A stretch of 64,000 bases of DNA from Apostichopus japonicus (Eukaryota > Echinodermata > Holothuroidea > Aspidochirotida > Stichopodidae). The stretch is taken from assembly GCF_037975245.1 (NCBI RefSeq), contig NC_092583.1, forward strand, positions 15,915,264 to 15,979,263, written 5' to 3'. Both the position numbers and the translations under genes were made by a program. The notes beneath the pieces were generated by a model. It did not search any database. It was not told the DNA's origin and saw nothing but the letters and a program-made list of their open reading frames with translations. Position 1 is the stretch's first letter, and each line of letters begins with the position of its first letter. Of the stretch, positions 49,601 to 52,006 are shown piece after piece.

Positions 49601-50095
49601 TCCGGTTACACATGCGCAGTTGCTTTAATGTGGCTATTTTTACGACCAGGAGTAACAATAATTTCCAGTTAGGGCTAGGGCGGTTTAGGGTTAGGGTTAC
49701 GCCAACAGCATGAGCAGTTGCTTTATTTACTTTACTGCATGCGCATGCCTAACCAGAAATTCGCCGATGTCGTAAGAATAGTTTATAAATAATTGTTACT
49801 CCTGGTCGTAAGAATAGCCACGGCCTTGTTTGAAATGTAACATATATTTTCGCTGGCTATAAACCCTCTGGTATGCCAGGAAGTTCAGCACAGTAGGTGG
49901 TCTGTTAAGATATGGTAGATGTTCTTCAAAAGCTTTACGTTCCTATGATAATGTAGATTTATCCTCAGATAAAGAATTAGATAATGTAAGAATTTAAGTC
50001 AATGAACTACATTCAAGGCTGCCATCTTAAAAACAAAGATTGTACTTACTGACAGTTTGGCCATTTGCACCAAATTTGCTATGGTCCCATGATGA
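493..50095 (-). CDS. Giant modular extracellular protein gene: 27 tandem LW/C4 modules plus 4 FN3 domains (gene-level span, partial at 3' end)
   Basis: This is one multi-exon minus-strand gene read from 50 kb down to 0.5 kb. The 48 exons listed below have GT donors and AG acceptors whose phases match at every junction; their lengths sum to about 4,206 codons with no stop. Order from N-terminus: modules M1-M27 (135-160 residues each), then FN3-1 to FN3-4. The module has an LW motif near its middle and four cysteines in its last third, ending C-x-G. All module-to-module introns are phase 1, so each module is a symmetric 1-1 unit. No transmembrane segment is seen. The start codon and signal peptide were not identified, and the 3' end lies left of position 1. 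FN3 domains and paired cysteines suggest a secreted or surface adhesion or matrix protein. I do not recognise the module family. Confidence 0.85.
1608..1886 (-). CDS. FN3-3 exon
   Basis: This exon encodes a fibronectin type III domain of 93 codons, phase 1 to 1, with a pyrimidine-rich acceptor (CTTTTTTTCCAG) and donor GTGAGT. The FN3 core is clear: PTRPTLRVEET, then IAISWSPP with the conserved Trp, RYQLSW, and ITGLIPATRYDINLRAVV with the conserved L..T.Y pattern. It is the best-conserved FN3 in the window. Confidence 0.9.
2111..2355. repeat. 50-bp minisatellite, about five copies
   Basis: Five tandem copies of an exact 50-bp unit (tacactttcatagcagatgt...) lie in the intron between FN3-2 and FN3-3. 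The first two copies are nearly identical and the last is degenerate. There is no coding potential. Confidence 0.9.
2515..2781 (-). CDS. FN3-2 exon
   Basis: This exon encodes a fibronectin type III domain of 89 codons, phase 1 to 1, with donor GTGAGT and acceptor ..GTTCTTCAG. Readable motifs are PEQVRGLMIQDI, IQVSWEDAGGSFDSYVVTL with the B-strand Trp, and FNNLVIATRYEATVITRSG. Its length equals those of FN3-1 and FN3-4, as expected for tandemly duplicated symmetric exons. Confidence 0.9.
3762..4028 (-). CDS. FN3-1 exon
   Basis: This is the first fibronectin type III domain after the last LW/C4 module. It has 89 codons, phase 1 to 1, and donor GTAAGT. Motifs are FEVSINVVSYNERTITISW, GDFDRYQITYSPETG and FEDLTPGELYTITIQLL. 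It marks the transition from the unrecognised module array to the FN3 array. Confidence 0.9.
4837..5250 (-). CDS. LW/C4 module M27 (single exon)
   Basis: Last of the 27 tandem modules, 138 codons in one exon, phase 1 to 1, donor GTAAGC. It begins AAIVRTTMEHG. The LW motif is NSIWQFIVTV, the mid-segment PGATIRFTNVQATVNLQGL, and the cysteines are C1/C2 in LTCLEVDFFCVRI and C3/C4 in ACSPVTSCGG. Unusually, the seam with M26 encodes Asn rather than the usual Gly after C4-x. Confidence 0.88.
5740..5965 (-). CDS. M26 second exon
   Basis: C-terminal part of module M26, phase 0 to 1, with donor GTAAGT. It encodes VAATVPSSEANKPLVTTEP, then C1/C2 in AGCSDVLYLCATI, the PNFNINA segment and C3/C4 in GCVQVQCA. 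It joins in frame to the 6283-6494 exon. Confidence 0.87.
6283..6494 (-). CDS. M26 first exon
   Basis: N-terminal part of module M26, phase 1 to 0. It begins GVEILSVTPALPAG, contains LTFDLTVEASDLAGG and the LW motif GSSLWAVEAYIA, and stops at SSHQQISP before donor GTAAGG. The internal intron falls 22 residues after the Trp. Confidence 0.88.
6680..6914 (-). CDS. M25 second exon
   Basis: C-terminal part of module M25, phase 0 to 1, donor GTAAGG. It encodes GETVAGLTTAQGEVPIIPGE, C1/C2 in GVGCQNIQYLCIEVW and C3/C4 in QCLPVACAG. Confidence 0.88.
7411..7622 (-). CDS. M25 first exon
   Basis: N-terminal part of module M25, phase 1 to 0. It reads VEFDSVTFF, FSLDIRVMTGSGSVAVSG and the canonical SGSDLWKVTAFF followed by ADGTGTRQ, then donor GTAAGC. 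Upstream of this exon the intron holds a 115-bp CT-rich minisatellite. Confidence 0.88.
7976..8672. repeat. CT-rich minisatellite with 115-bp higher-order period
   Basis: An array built from cttcaccaagcctcccc-like subunits. A 115-bp block recurs starting near 8081, 8196 and 8311, and a shorter tail unit with caaacgttcccctctccttc follows. It lies in the intron between M24 and M25. Because 115 is not a multiple of three, the same Pro/Ser-rich translation appears in all three plus frames, which argues against coding. Confidence 0.9.
8894..9233 (-). CDS. M24 second exon
   Basis: Main part of module M24, phase 0 to 1. It encodes ITIASSPDGASVNALNVWAV, ADGTGVRFFERA, LPAGGTLGPFASNVILSLDG, C1/C2 in FACANTQYLCHEF, PDFTLEAAP and C3/C4 in NCRQFLCRG. 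Donor GTTGGT is less canonical than most here. Confidence 0.87.
9435..9523 (-). CDS. M24 first exon
   Basis: Short N-terminal exon of module M24, phase 1 to 0, about 30 codons: VIITQFDVAVDSTSLPIPED and then HLISSQ, donor GTAAAT. This is the earliest intron position within any module of the array. Confidence 0.83.
10463..10888 (-). CDS. LW/C4 module M23 (single exon)
   Basis: Complete module of 142 codons, phase 1 to 1, donor GTGAGC, acceptor ..TATCTTTACAG. Motifs are VVVSSTSLELRNG, ELILTFEFRTAL, VSGQGLYSIEIF (Tyr replaces Trp of the LW motif), C1/C2 in GIRCDQMPFICGTL, PPYTLQPD and C3/C4 in ACTRMLDCVG. Confidence 0.88.
11249..11689 (-). CDS. LW/C4 module M22 (single exon)
   Basis: Complete module of 147 codons, phase 1 to 1, with donor GTTGGT. 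It begins LQVSQTSLAIQNGLTFLEGE and includes FFDVEVSSSSLGADGPAD, PTWQVRAFLSS (TW in place of LW), FFAGNSVQFSNVQASFSVEG, C1/C2 in LLCETTRFLCVEF and C3/C4 in DCQALSCTG. Confidence 0.88.
11764..11873. repeat. AT-rich simple repeat
   Basis: A tract of atatat and atatatat(ta)tcat motifs in the intron between M21 and M22. No gene is seen in this stretch. Confidence 0.8.
12269..12685 (-). CDS. LW/C4 module M21 (single exon)
   Basis: Complete module of 139 codons, phase 1 to 1, donor GTAAAG. It encodes VEVVAVIVGISQGVVIFE, IGNNYWRVFVFFNDRPDGYG, LPAGGEIQFNPAQATVNF, C1/C2 in TSCSIGEYMCFEI and C3/C4 in HCFDVPCQG. YW replaces LW. Confidence 0.89.
13272..13440 (-). CDS. M20 second exon
   Basis: C-terminal part of module M20, phase 0 to 1, donor GTCAGC. 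It starts VSVNLRGS, with C1/C2 in RCANFQYICVTI, DPFFTLIGVPED and C3/C4 in ACIEVTCAG. The intron upstream (13441-15233) contains a long minisatellite. Confidence 0.87.
14012..14932. repeat. About 50-bp minisatellite, 19 copies, with palindromic core
   Basis: Nineteen tandem copies of a 49-50 bp unit (cctgacatatctgtaacact..). Each carries the self-complementary core acactagtgt or a one-base variant. A block of about six units recurs with a 300-bp period (14.16-14.40 kb matches 14.46-14.70 kb variant for variant), showing block amplification. It is intronic, within module M20. Confidence 0.93.
15234..15511 (-). CDS. M20 first exon
   Basis: N-terminal part of module M20, phase 1 to 0, 92 codons. 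It encodes VEIFTSRLSSIPDGVIVQEG, NLVLNFFSSFTQTTASLQG, the LW motif GTNLWELTVFGSRTADGT and LFLAFDEIS before donor GTGAGT. The acceptor lies only about 20 bp from a tRNA-derived SINE. Confidence 0.88.
15532..15776 (+). repeat. tRNA-derived SINE
   Basis: The 5' part looks like a tRNA: a box-A-like stretch gctcagtggttaacgccgg and a box-B-like gttcgagtcactcc spaced as in RNA polymerase III promoters. It ends in an aaaaaaacatacatacatac tail. It is not a functional tRNA, since no cloverleaf closes. It lies in the intron just upstream of the M20 acceptor. Confidence 0.65.
15935..16065. repeat. Imperfect foldback (MITE-like)
   Basis: ggctagaacggtatttgatc and the stretch ending ttcaaatcctgtcctagcc are inverted copies around a short loop. 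The arms extend outward with a weaker match (ggtaaagagcaaag versus ctttgcactcttcc). It is likely a non-autonomous foldback element in the intron between M19 and M20. Confidence 0.5.
16371..16488 (-). CDS. M19 second exon
   Basis: C-terminal part of module M19, phase 0 to 1, 118 nt, with donor GTTTGT and acceptor CTTCCATAG. It reads GPLYLCVEFDKQ (C2), PPFTLSFPNG and SVEARCRG (C4). C3 is replaced by serine (GSVEARC), whereas C2 is kept. An extra cysteine is present in the first exon of the same module. Confidence 0.82.
16899..17206 (-). CDS. M19 first exon
   Basis: N-terminal part of module M19, phase 1 to 0. It encodes VEVLDVNILSNGPEVRE, AAVETDPDGASVTG, the LW motif GSNLWNVAVFFDDQADCLG (with an extra Cys), LPVRAGQTLSLTRPFFVMNL and C1 in NLACPS. 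The first 40 nt of this exon plus its upstream intron are duplicated at 17.35-17.52 kb. Confidence 0.88.
17353..17515 (-). pseudogene. Duplicated fragment of M19 exon start and flanking intron
   Basis: The stretch ctggtccgttactgatgatg.. to caggaagcatttct is a diverged copy of 17165-17345. Translated on the minus strand the exon part reads VVEILDVNIISNGPG, parallel to VEVLDVNILSNGPE of the real exon, and then stops. It is a relic of tandem duplication, not a functional exon. Confidence 0.75.
17762..18200. repeat. Low-complexity (cagtagtcat)-type array
   Basis: An irregular tandem array of agtagtcatcatcagt and cagtgggcctcag words in the intron between M18 and M19. There is no open frame of interest. 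Confidence 0.85.
18214..18390 (-). CDS. M18 second exon
   Basis: C-terminal part of module M18, phase 1 to 1, donor GTGAGC. It encodes VLTSGEVSVIAGVGVSPFD, C1/C2 in TLCRDIPMFCVTL, DYSVVFLNG and C3/C4 in ACVPISCRG. It joins to 19315-19551 through a phase-1 internal intron. Confidence 0.86.
18560..19230. repeat. About 65-bp minisatellite, 9-10 copies
   Basis: Tandem copies of ggatctaggagggtgttc.. ..gattagtaacacttggtagc.. ..tgatgcatattgtcaaa, degenerate toward the right end. It fills the internal intron of module M18. Confidence 0.88.
19315..19551 (-). CDS. M18 first exon
   Basis: N-terminal part of module M18, phase 1 to 1. It begins ITVESSSLSLVSPPSVVEN and contains FDFTLAVAPGSAG and ERLWQRFRVYTANSQG (LW motif present but followed by QR). 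It ends LLSFDQAST at donor GTAGGG. Confidence 0.86.
19816..20975. repeat. 48-bp minisatellite, about 24 copies, open in one plus frame
   Basis: About 24 copies of a 48-bp unit (tctaacacagagaccattag..). The period is 16 codons, so the plus strand is open for 291 codons as TTESNTETISSPSNYW-like repeats before a TAG. Variant units alternate in blocks of three or four, showing block amplification. It is in the intron between M17 and M18, on the strand opposite to the gene, so I treat it as non-coding. Confidence 0.92.
21203..21619 (-). CDS. LW/C4 module M17 (single exon)
   Basis: Complete module of 139 codons, phase 1 to 1, donor GTGAGA. It encodes VVIEQNVITIIEPAG, FCLDVILSFAADGGSVVG (with an extra Cys), GTDLFEFEAYMSQNADG (LF for LW), C1/C2 in NCPSGVGYVCVRV, PSYTLSGQ and C3/C4 in SCAEINCIG. 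Confidence 0.89.
22042..22327 (-). CDS. M16 second exon
   Basis: Main C-terminal part of module M16, phase 0 to 1, donor GTGAGT. The acceptor at 22328 (TTTCCTCAG) is chosen because it gives VFLASDLRGGNPYSV in frame with the first exon. The nearer AG at 22312 would need a phase-1 donor that is absent. It contains LIAGQSLNFAST, C1/C2 in LSCSSDPYICATL and C3/C4 in VCTRINCDG. Confidence 0.83.
22631..22689 (-). pseudogene. Duplicate of the M16 first-exon end with intact splice donor
   Basis: The stretch is a near-identical copy of the 3' end of the 22782-22939 exon. It reads SSGAAASGEDLWTIQ and is followed by the same GTAAGG donor. It is about 140 bp downstream of the real exon, separated by a (gggt)n tract. 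A CACAG lies at its upstream edge, so it could in principle act as an alternative exon. It is more likely a duplication relic. Confidence 0.7.
22720..22760. repeat. (gggt)n microsatellite
   Basis: About nine copies of gggt between the two copies of the M16 exon end. It probably marks the duplication junction. Confidence 0.85.
22782..22939 (-). CDS. M16 first exon
   Basis: N-terminal part of module M16, phase 1 to 0. It encodes VRVVGGTITVPTSTSLIEG, RVDVIFNTDSSGAGAAASG and the LW motif GEDLWTIQ before donor GTAAGG. The internal intron falls three residues after the Trp. Acceptor TTCTTTGGCAG. Confidence 0.87.
23350..23532 (-). CDS. M15 second exon
   Basis: C-terminal part of module M15, 61 codons, phase 1 to 1, donor GTAAGA. 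It encodes IDTILNNLQATLDFRGE, C1/C2 in FCNTLQFICAQV, NPLFRLDGF and C3/C4 in GCQPTSCIG. This exon is hidden under a longer shadow ORF in another frame. Confidence 0.86.
24251..24502 (-). CDS. M15 first exon
   Basis: N-terminal part of module M15, phase 1 to 1. It encodes VIITDTQLMPLTTLDVVEG, FTVNFDLRMSVHSSSS, GENHWRVVVFGNSNSNGLG (HW for LW) and LDARGATP before donor GTAAGC. Confidence 0.88.
25089..25523 (-). CDS. LW/C4 module M14 (single exon)
   Basis: Complete module of 145 codons, phase 1 to 1, donor GTAAGA. It encodes VVIISRIGTSDPNSILKEG, ILIDIEYFADINGASVEG, GTDLWEIVVYANGDPEGRG, LRAGQRTVFAPVSATLSLDQ, C1/C2 in RTCEEIQHVCGLL and C3/C4 in ACARFECSG. On the sense strand its acceptor is preceded directly by an 87-bp (TCC)n microsatellite that serves as polypyrimidine tract. 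Confidence 0.9.
25527..25613. repeat. (gga)n microsatellite at the M14 acceptor
   Basis: A near-pure (gga)29 tract whose minus-strand (tcc)n runs into the CCTCAG acceptor of M14. Length polymorphism here would change the polypyrimidine tract. Confidence 0.93.
25873..26116 (-). CDS. M13 second exon
   Basis: C-terminal part of module M13, phase 0 to 1, donor GTAAAT. It encodes GERYGATTATLSAEQVGLD, IAPGATVTFGNIVTTMNLQS, C1/C2 in ACPVAPAVLYFCAVL, RPFRLGGQ and C3/C4 in GCVPIDCRG. Confidence 0.88.
26520..26698 (-). CDS. M13 first exon
   Basis: N-terminal part of module M13, phase 1 to 0. It encodes VVVETTDVVIDGSQFVRE, VAFELVVTSSPDGSAAQG and GDLLWSITTYVSLANDGS before donor GTGAGT. The internal intron falls 13 residues after the Trp. 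Confidence 0.88.
27109..27190 (-). repeat. SINE/L2-like 3' tail fragment
   Basis: On the minus strand this reads gaagcgctttgagatcattc.. to an (aata)n-type end, with the words agcgctttgag and ctatataaga. It resembles 3' tails shared by L2/CR1-clade LINEs and their SINEs in aquatic animals (known from memory). A second tail-like piece lies at 44410-44490. Confidence 0.45.
27441..27920 (-). CDS. LW/C4 module M12 (single exon, longest copy)
   Basis: Complete module, 160 codons, phase 1 to 1, donor GTAGGT. It encodes ARFDVLQVDLGTSVLVEYD, IFTFDLSANTAVG, ISDIWQVSLLGDVRMCLQQ, GGATFEILGIRADLNLSS, C1/C2 in FYCPDEEYHLCVTL, VPAFTLENG and C3/C4 in VCQLVTCVG. Two extra cysteines (RMCLQ and TQCQT) sit in the two insertions that make it longer than its siblings, which suggests a third disulphide. 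Confidence 0.88.
28499..28780 (-). CDS. M11 second exon
   Basis: C-terminal part of module M11, phase 1 to 1, donor GTCAGT, acceptor TTTTTTTTCTAG. It encodes VNGQEIWGYTLFTNSFMDG, SIDAGGDPVSLSLPFNLDL, C1/C2 in YVCKSGPDYLCLEV and C3/C4 in VCSEIPCVG. The frame stays open upstream to about 28.89 kb, but the strong acceptor and the phase fit with the 30121-30243 exon put the boundary here. Confidence 0.84.
29060..29468. repeat. 17-bp minisatellite, about 24 copies
   Basis: Tandem ttgatattgattcagcc units (17 bp) with few variants (gattcag, gatgcag, gagtcag), ending exactly where the GGA tract begins. It is in the internal intron of M11. Confidence 0.94.
29469..29706. repeat. Long (gga)n microsatellite
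   Basis: About 240 bp of purine-only gga, ggggga and gaagaca words, becoming pure (gga)n to the right. The plus frame translates to poly-Glu but has no other coding support. Confidence 0.93.
29715..29966 (-). repeat. tRNA-derived SINE, copy 1 of family shared with 37.9 kb
   Basis: On the minus strand the head reads ggtgctgtggcggagtggat, a box A-like tRNA sequence, followed by a box B-like region near 29885. The body (acacgtcgggtggcttccaa, tcaaatttggaatcttttc) matches the copy at 37.9 kb across about 230 bp, in the same orientation. It sits between the GGA tract and the M11 first exon. Confidence 0.68.
30121..30243 (-). CDS. M11 first exon
   Basis: N-terminal 41 codons of module M11, phase 1 to 1, donor GTAAGT, acceptor TTGAAATACAG. 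It encodes TIIEDLTVRIVSPESLLEV and NVTYRARAGYASLS. The intron precedes the LW motif by about eight residues. Confidence 0.83.
30946..31054 (-). pseudogene. Duplicated fragment of the M10 exon 3' half
   Basis: The segment is a diverged copy of 31120-31232 in the real M10 exon. It shares ctacaggaatgca, caccagttgagatgggttca and accttatgtcagcgcaga but carries small indels that break the frame. It is flanked on both sides by the direct repeat atctatcacaagttatcttc, as expected of a local duplication. Confidence 0.8.
31117..31524 (-). CDS. LW/C4 module M10 (single exon)
   Basis: Complete module of 136 codons, phase 1 to 1, donor GTAAGT. It encodes VDLVSLGPNIISG, LQVTLRLSFSQTSASVQG, GSDLWDVTFFTNSNSAGTG, C1/C2 in TICADIRYLCAQV, DPNFQLNPS and C3/C4 in QCIPVDCRG. 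This is one of the most canonical copies. Confidence 0.91.
31746..31962 (-). CDS. M9 second exon
   Basis: C-terminal part of module M9, phase 0 to 1, donor GTTAGT. It encodes DFGRYTLATEEVIAGQPF, VNTILDLSN, C1/C2 in VLCQSADFICLIV, VTYTFEDRE and C3/C4 in DCQPIGCQG. Confidence 0.87.
32238..32434 (-). CDS. M9 first exon
   Basis: N-terminal part of module M9, phase 1 to 0, acceptor ACCAATCAG. It encodes LRIDSVSINQLTGNPFVEL, NLEVTINTDGDWAGVIG and GERLWSYTIYLSPTDD, ending NRHGM at donor GTAAGA. Confidence 0.86.
32889..33302 (-). CDS. LW/C4 module M8 (single exon)
   Basis: Complete module of 138 codons, phase 1 to 1, donor GTAAAC. It encodes FTVIAQQLILTPPLAIAIE, FSASFVSTSQEAIVG, GASLWHLDIFLNDQMNGNG, LNPGQTVTFDNVLANIPVDN, C1/C2 in FVCPLGQTYLCVQL, RSFTLLPAD and C3/C4 in ICEPIECRG. 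Confidence 0.91.
33665..33779 (-). CDS. M7 second exon
   Basis: Last 39 residues of module M7, phase 0 to 1, donor GTATGT. It encodes VPFVCITVSQGPSPST (C2), PFTLTETVMG and C3/C4 in GCVSVPCDG. It is too short for ORF scans and was found through module homology and phase fit. Confidence 0.84.
35036..35349 (-). CDS. M7 first exon
   Basis: First 104 codons of module M7, phase 1 to 0. It encodes VQIESTTVSVQTGGFREG, LIVTVTMSATAGSAGVSG, GENLWSLILFSNNQADGNG, NRQAVLSNVDLSSYFDLR and C1 in SILCAE, with donor GTAAAA. The internal intron separates C1 from C2. Confidence 0.87.
35616..35697 (-). repeat. tRNA-derived SINE fragment
   Basis: Read on the minus strand, gcgcccaatcggctaaggtg and gctggttcggttcctgcc look like a tRNA head with a box B-like element. 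No functional tRNA is formed. It is in the intron between M6 and M7. Confidence 0.45.
35725..36156 (-). CDS. LW/C4 module M6 (single exon)
   Basis: Complete module of 144 codons, phase 1 to 1, donor GTAATT. It encodes VQIEDLRVRILDGEPLREN, IITVEFDALAAPDS, GSNYWQLVVFGSQSPIGDG (YW for LW), C1/C2 in VDCSRISHVCVEL, SPDFTLQSS and C3/C4 in GCEVVDCTG. Confidence 0.9.
36764..36863. repeat. gga/ggggga microsatellite
   Basis: A purine-rich tract of (ggggga)n then (gga)n in the intron between M5 and M6. The plus frames translate to poly-Glu or poly-Arg and are not taken as genes. Confidence 0.92.
37127..37315 (-). CDS. M5 second exon
   Basis: C-terminal 63 codons of module M5, phase 1 to 1, acceptor TTTTCTTTTCAG, donor GTGATA (weak). 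It encodes FLAGQTPSFSLTSAIFLG, C1/C2 in ACEDLQYICLVI, SRFTYDPAR and C3/C4 in GCTALDFPNCRG, where the C3-C4 spacing is two residues longer than usual. Confidence 0.84.
37905..38160 (-). repeat. tRNA-derived SINE, copy 2
   Basis: This copy matches the 29.7 kb element along its body (gcttatcgattacaacttac, acgttgggtggctcccagtt, ctatgacccagggccgggta). The box-B part is better preserved here (gattcgataccc on the minus strand), but the box-A end is lost. Same orientation, different intron. Confidence 0.66.
38379..38618 (-). CDS. M5 first exon
   Basis: N-terminal 80 codons of module M5, phase 1 to 1, donor GTAAAG. It encodes ISITDISIGASPLIVSEH, FTIDATVRLDPDAGSARG, NQDLWTMRVVLNRDQN and VTGLAERT. Confidence 0.87.
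38804..38830. repeat. Short perfect inverted repeat
   Basis: catggaggtaaaa and ttttacctccatg are perfect inverted arms of 13 bp around one base. It is in the intron between M4 and M5. Function unknown. Confidence 0.8.
39627..40576. repeat. (catt)n-derived tandem array
   Basis: About 950 bp of cattcattcattcactcagtccgt words, a tetranucleotide-based array with irregular 20-28 bp subunits. The plus-strand 138-codon SFIHSFTHS-type ORF within it is a by-product. Confidence 0.93.
40746..40893 (-). CDS. M4 second exon
   Basis: C-terminal part of module M4, phase 0 to 1, donor GTAAGT. It encodes VTLSYTNG, C1/C2 in ICDTTKYFCVGI, GMDFRLDGIG and C3/C4 in GCVPIQCVG. Confidence 0.87.
41491..41777 (-). 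CDS. M4 first exon
   Basis: First 95 codons of module M4, phase 1 to 0, donor GTAAGT. It encodes LTITSARVSQSSVTSNG, MVFDVTFGTDPRYGSVRG, GSDLWVLQVAISNAP and VEGGNDLSFLDTT. Confidence 0.89.
42385..42573 (-). CDS. M3 second exon
   Basis: C-terminal 63 codons of module M3, phase 1 to 1, donor GTATGA, acceptor GATTTTACAG. It encodes QDGRGFLAGGMLTFSGITA, C1 in YECSEMQFVVVRL and C4 in EDATCNG. C2 (replaced by Val) and C3 are both missing, while C1 and C4 remain. Confidence 0.84.
43416..43631 (-). CDS. M3 first exon
   Basis: N-terminal 72 codons of module M3, phase 1 to 1, donor GTAGGT. It encodes LIVTGGSFTSSPLGEYK, VTIQTITFASDSNGGSVAA, AGGLWSIEIAVADGAR and RTIAVIPPG. Confidence 0.87.
45064..45217 (-). 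CDS. M2 third exon
   Basis: C-terminal part of module M2, 51 codons, phase 0 to 1, donor GTACAT. It encodes VTATLNLLS, C1/C2 in VGCNQLSYVCVDV, PPYTLEFQPP and C3/C4 in ACREIGCTG. It is too short for ORF scans and was found through module homology. Confidence 0.85.
45965..46098 (-). CDS. M2 middle exon
   Basis: Middle part of module M2, phase 1 to 0, acceptor TTTTTGTTGGCAG, donor GTAGTA. It encodes TRLTEVEVFGNLQPDGRG and GIQNDGVSVLPQ. The LW motif has become LT, the only copy in which the aromatic residue is fully lost. M2 is the only module split by two introns. Confidence 0.83.
46541..46609. repeat. (ta)n microsatellite
   Basis: About 35 uninterrupted ta repeats in the first internal intron of M2. 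Confidence 0.97.
47590..47972 (-). repeat. tRNA-derived SINE, near full length
   Basis: On the minus strand the head is ggcgttgtggtcaagtggtt (box A-like) and caggttagagccc (box B-like). The body follows toward lower coordinates with words such as ttgggcaaggcgctttatct and ends in a tttatttattta-type tail. It is intronic within M2. Confidence 0.7.
48024..48149 (-). CDS. M2 first exon
   Basis: N-terminal 42 codons of module M2, phase 1 to 1, donor GTAATG. It encodes VVVDRVEPLLTNRDN, ELNLVIQLTANSMYGSVQ. It was found by module homology and by phase continuity with the 45965-46098 exon. Confidence 0.84.
48771..48965 (-). CDS. Possible cysteine-rich cassette exon between M1 and M2
   Basis: A 195-nt open segment with a good acceptor (TGTATTTTCTCTTAAAG) and donor GTATGT, both phase 1, so it would fit in frame between M1 and M2. 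It would encode IEDCPQTMCGHLKKL, FCCLQVTFCLCRYK and AVTFVHCAVGIDRS, rich in Cys and unlike any module. It may equally be a chance ORF. Confidence 0.25.
49056..49475 (-). CDS. LW/C4 module M1 (single exon, most N-terminal module found)
   Basis: Complete module of 140 codons, phase 1 to 1, donor GTCAGT. It encodes ITGIFLDTDSNAFILE, SGATSAAGGTIAG, GTDLWQLDVFLTTG, PAPGEVLRFDNVPVMFDL, C1/C2 in VTCDSVDLICVNI, STAFQLVPAD and C3/C4 in GCIEIVCRG. Confidence 0.89.
49567..49821. mobile_element. Terminal-inverted-repeat element (MITE) with duplicated left end
   Basis: gtggctatttttacgacc.. begins at 49567 and again at 49630, and the right end is the inverted copy ..ggtcgtaagaatagccac. About 35 bp of each arm match with few differences. 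There is no coding capacity. The interior carries ttagggttaggg-like words. No clear target-site duplication was found. Confidence 0.6.
50050..50095 (-). CDS. Possible 46-nt linker exon upstream of M1
   Basis: A short segment bounded by an acceptor (CCATTTGCAG) and a consensus donor (GTAAGT). In phase 0 to 1 it reads SSWDHSKFGANGQTV and joins M1 in frame. It would lead toward the N-terminus, but no further upstream exon or signal peptide could be assigned. Confidence 0.35.
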
Positions 50096-50901
50096 CTGCA
50101 AATGGAAAGAAAAAAGAAAGGAAAAGACATCTTTATCAACAAATACCAACATGACGAAACACTGTATCTGGGTTTAAAAACAACAATTTCTCTGTTAACT
50201 TGTAAACAGAAGTTTGCCTGATCATTCTCACTCCACCTGCAAATTGCCTTTAGAATTGATTTTGAAGTAACTTTGTCCTGACAAATTATTGTTCAAACGT
50301 ATGGCATACGTATGAACATGATGCCTTAATGCGCATCAGACACTTTGGCACATTTCCCCAATATTTACATTTCCATGAGTCCAAACACTGCATGCACAAA
50401 TGAATCCAATACTTCCTACATGTCCAGTGATGGTCCTATCCAAGCTAGGATGCAAGCAGGTATATTGAATGGATGTAATTTACTTTGAACTAATCCGGAT
50501 ACCAGTTTATCATGGATGCCATACTGATCATCAAGTTTAATGTTCTCCATGTACAGGTACAAACGTCACTTCTTTGCCTTTTAAGTACTCAGGTTCCACT
50601 ATTAGTTATTTCCGGGGTGGTAAGTTGCTCCACCAGTTTATACCTGGTCAGAAATAGTTGTGTCTACACATAACAAGTTCATGAACAAACGGTATTGTTC
50701 ATAATAAGTCTGTTTCACAAATGCCCTAGTAAAAAGGAGAAGCCATTAATACCCTGTTAATGCATCTCACAATTGGTTTCTTAACTCTTCTTATATCTGG
50801 GAATTGTGACATGCTCTATGGACAACAGATTGATTCCTTTCATTCTTTCATTGCAACTATGAGCTGCAGTGTGAGAAACATCTTTTTAACTATCTTAGTA
50901 C

Positions 50902-51249
50902 CAGTGGCATAGGAAGGTACTTTTGAGTGGGGGGGCTGAAGACTGATGGCCGGCCTGGGGAGGGGTCTAAGGGGAGGGGGTGTAATTTTTTGGCATTTCC
51001 AGGTGGCCTCAGATGCAATTTGGTGCAATATAGCACACTTCAACACCCACTCCATTTTGTAAATAATTTGCATTTTCACCTGGCCTTAGATGCAATTTGG
51101 TGCTCCAAATGAGATTTTGTTTCTCATTTGGAAATGAAAAAGGGGTTTTCTGACTTGCGAAGCGGGGGGAGGAATGATACTTCTGCCCCACCATATTTTT
51201 CACTGGGGGGGCTGACGCCCCCCCAGCTCCCCCGGTTCCTACGCCCTTG
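50902..51249. mobile_element. hAT-like MITE 1
   Basis: It begins cagtggcataggaagg and ends ttcctacgcccttg, imperfect inverted termini. It is flanked by cttagtac and ctaagtaa (6 of 8 identical), consistent with an old 8-bp target duplication. G- and C-run-rich ends surround a non-coding interior with two diverged tggccttagatgcaatttgg-type direct repeats. Confidence 0.65.
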
Positions 51250-51257
51250 CTAAGTAA

Positions 51258-51998
51258 GTACTGCATCATATATGGGAACACAACTTCAACTAATTGATAT
51301 TTCACTATACTTTCACTATACTTTCTTTGTTTTCTAAGCTTGAAACAAAAAAAGGATTTTTGTTAAAACGCTAGACGAGAAGGACTTAACTGTGCCCTAA
51401 TCAATCAATTAGTACAAAGAACAATGTTCACAGTAATTAAATTACCCATTTTAGAACACTTGTGGGTTTTGACAAAATTGTTCCTCTCCGCTTGCATTTA
51501 CTTGAAATGGATTTGGAGAGATATAAAATTTCTCTTTCAGAAGATAATAAAATTATTCTATTTGCTTGATTATTTGTGTTCAGAACAAATCTTGGCAAAA
51601 CAGGTGTTCCTTTAGAGAGTGCTTCAAGTAATTCACTGCAAGTCACTTCAGTGAAATATGTAACTTTATAACACCAACAAGACAATGTGTTCACTCCATA
51701 CAGGTCAACAGGTTTTTTGAACAGTAACTATTCGTCATAGATCAAGCATAACACTAAATTTTTGGACGATTTTAGTGGCACGATTTGTGTGACAGATATA
51801 TGTCATTCCTTTAGGACATCCACATTTAAATTTGTTGTTAAGGGGATGATGATTGGTCCATTTAATGTTATGCATGAGTAATTTTGTAGCTCATTCAAAG
51901 TGTTTAGTGATGTGTTAAATGAAGTTCAAGAGATAGGCATTCAGTACATATTCAACCATATGTGTTGTAATTGCTCTTCATAAGTTCTTACTCTCCGC
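51258..51998. other. Intergenic or 5' intronic, nothing recognised
   Basis: AT-rich DNA with short random ORFs and no recognisable exon, RNA or repeat. Confidence 0.6.
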
Positions 51999-52006
51999 CC
52001 TTCACA

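Noticed and set aside
49667-49703. Interstitial telomere
   Set aside because: Only two to three ttaggg words, inside an inverted-repeat element.
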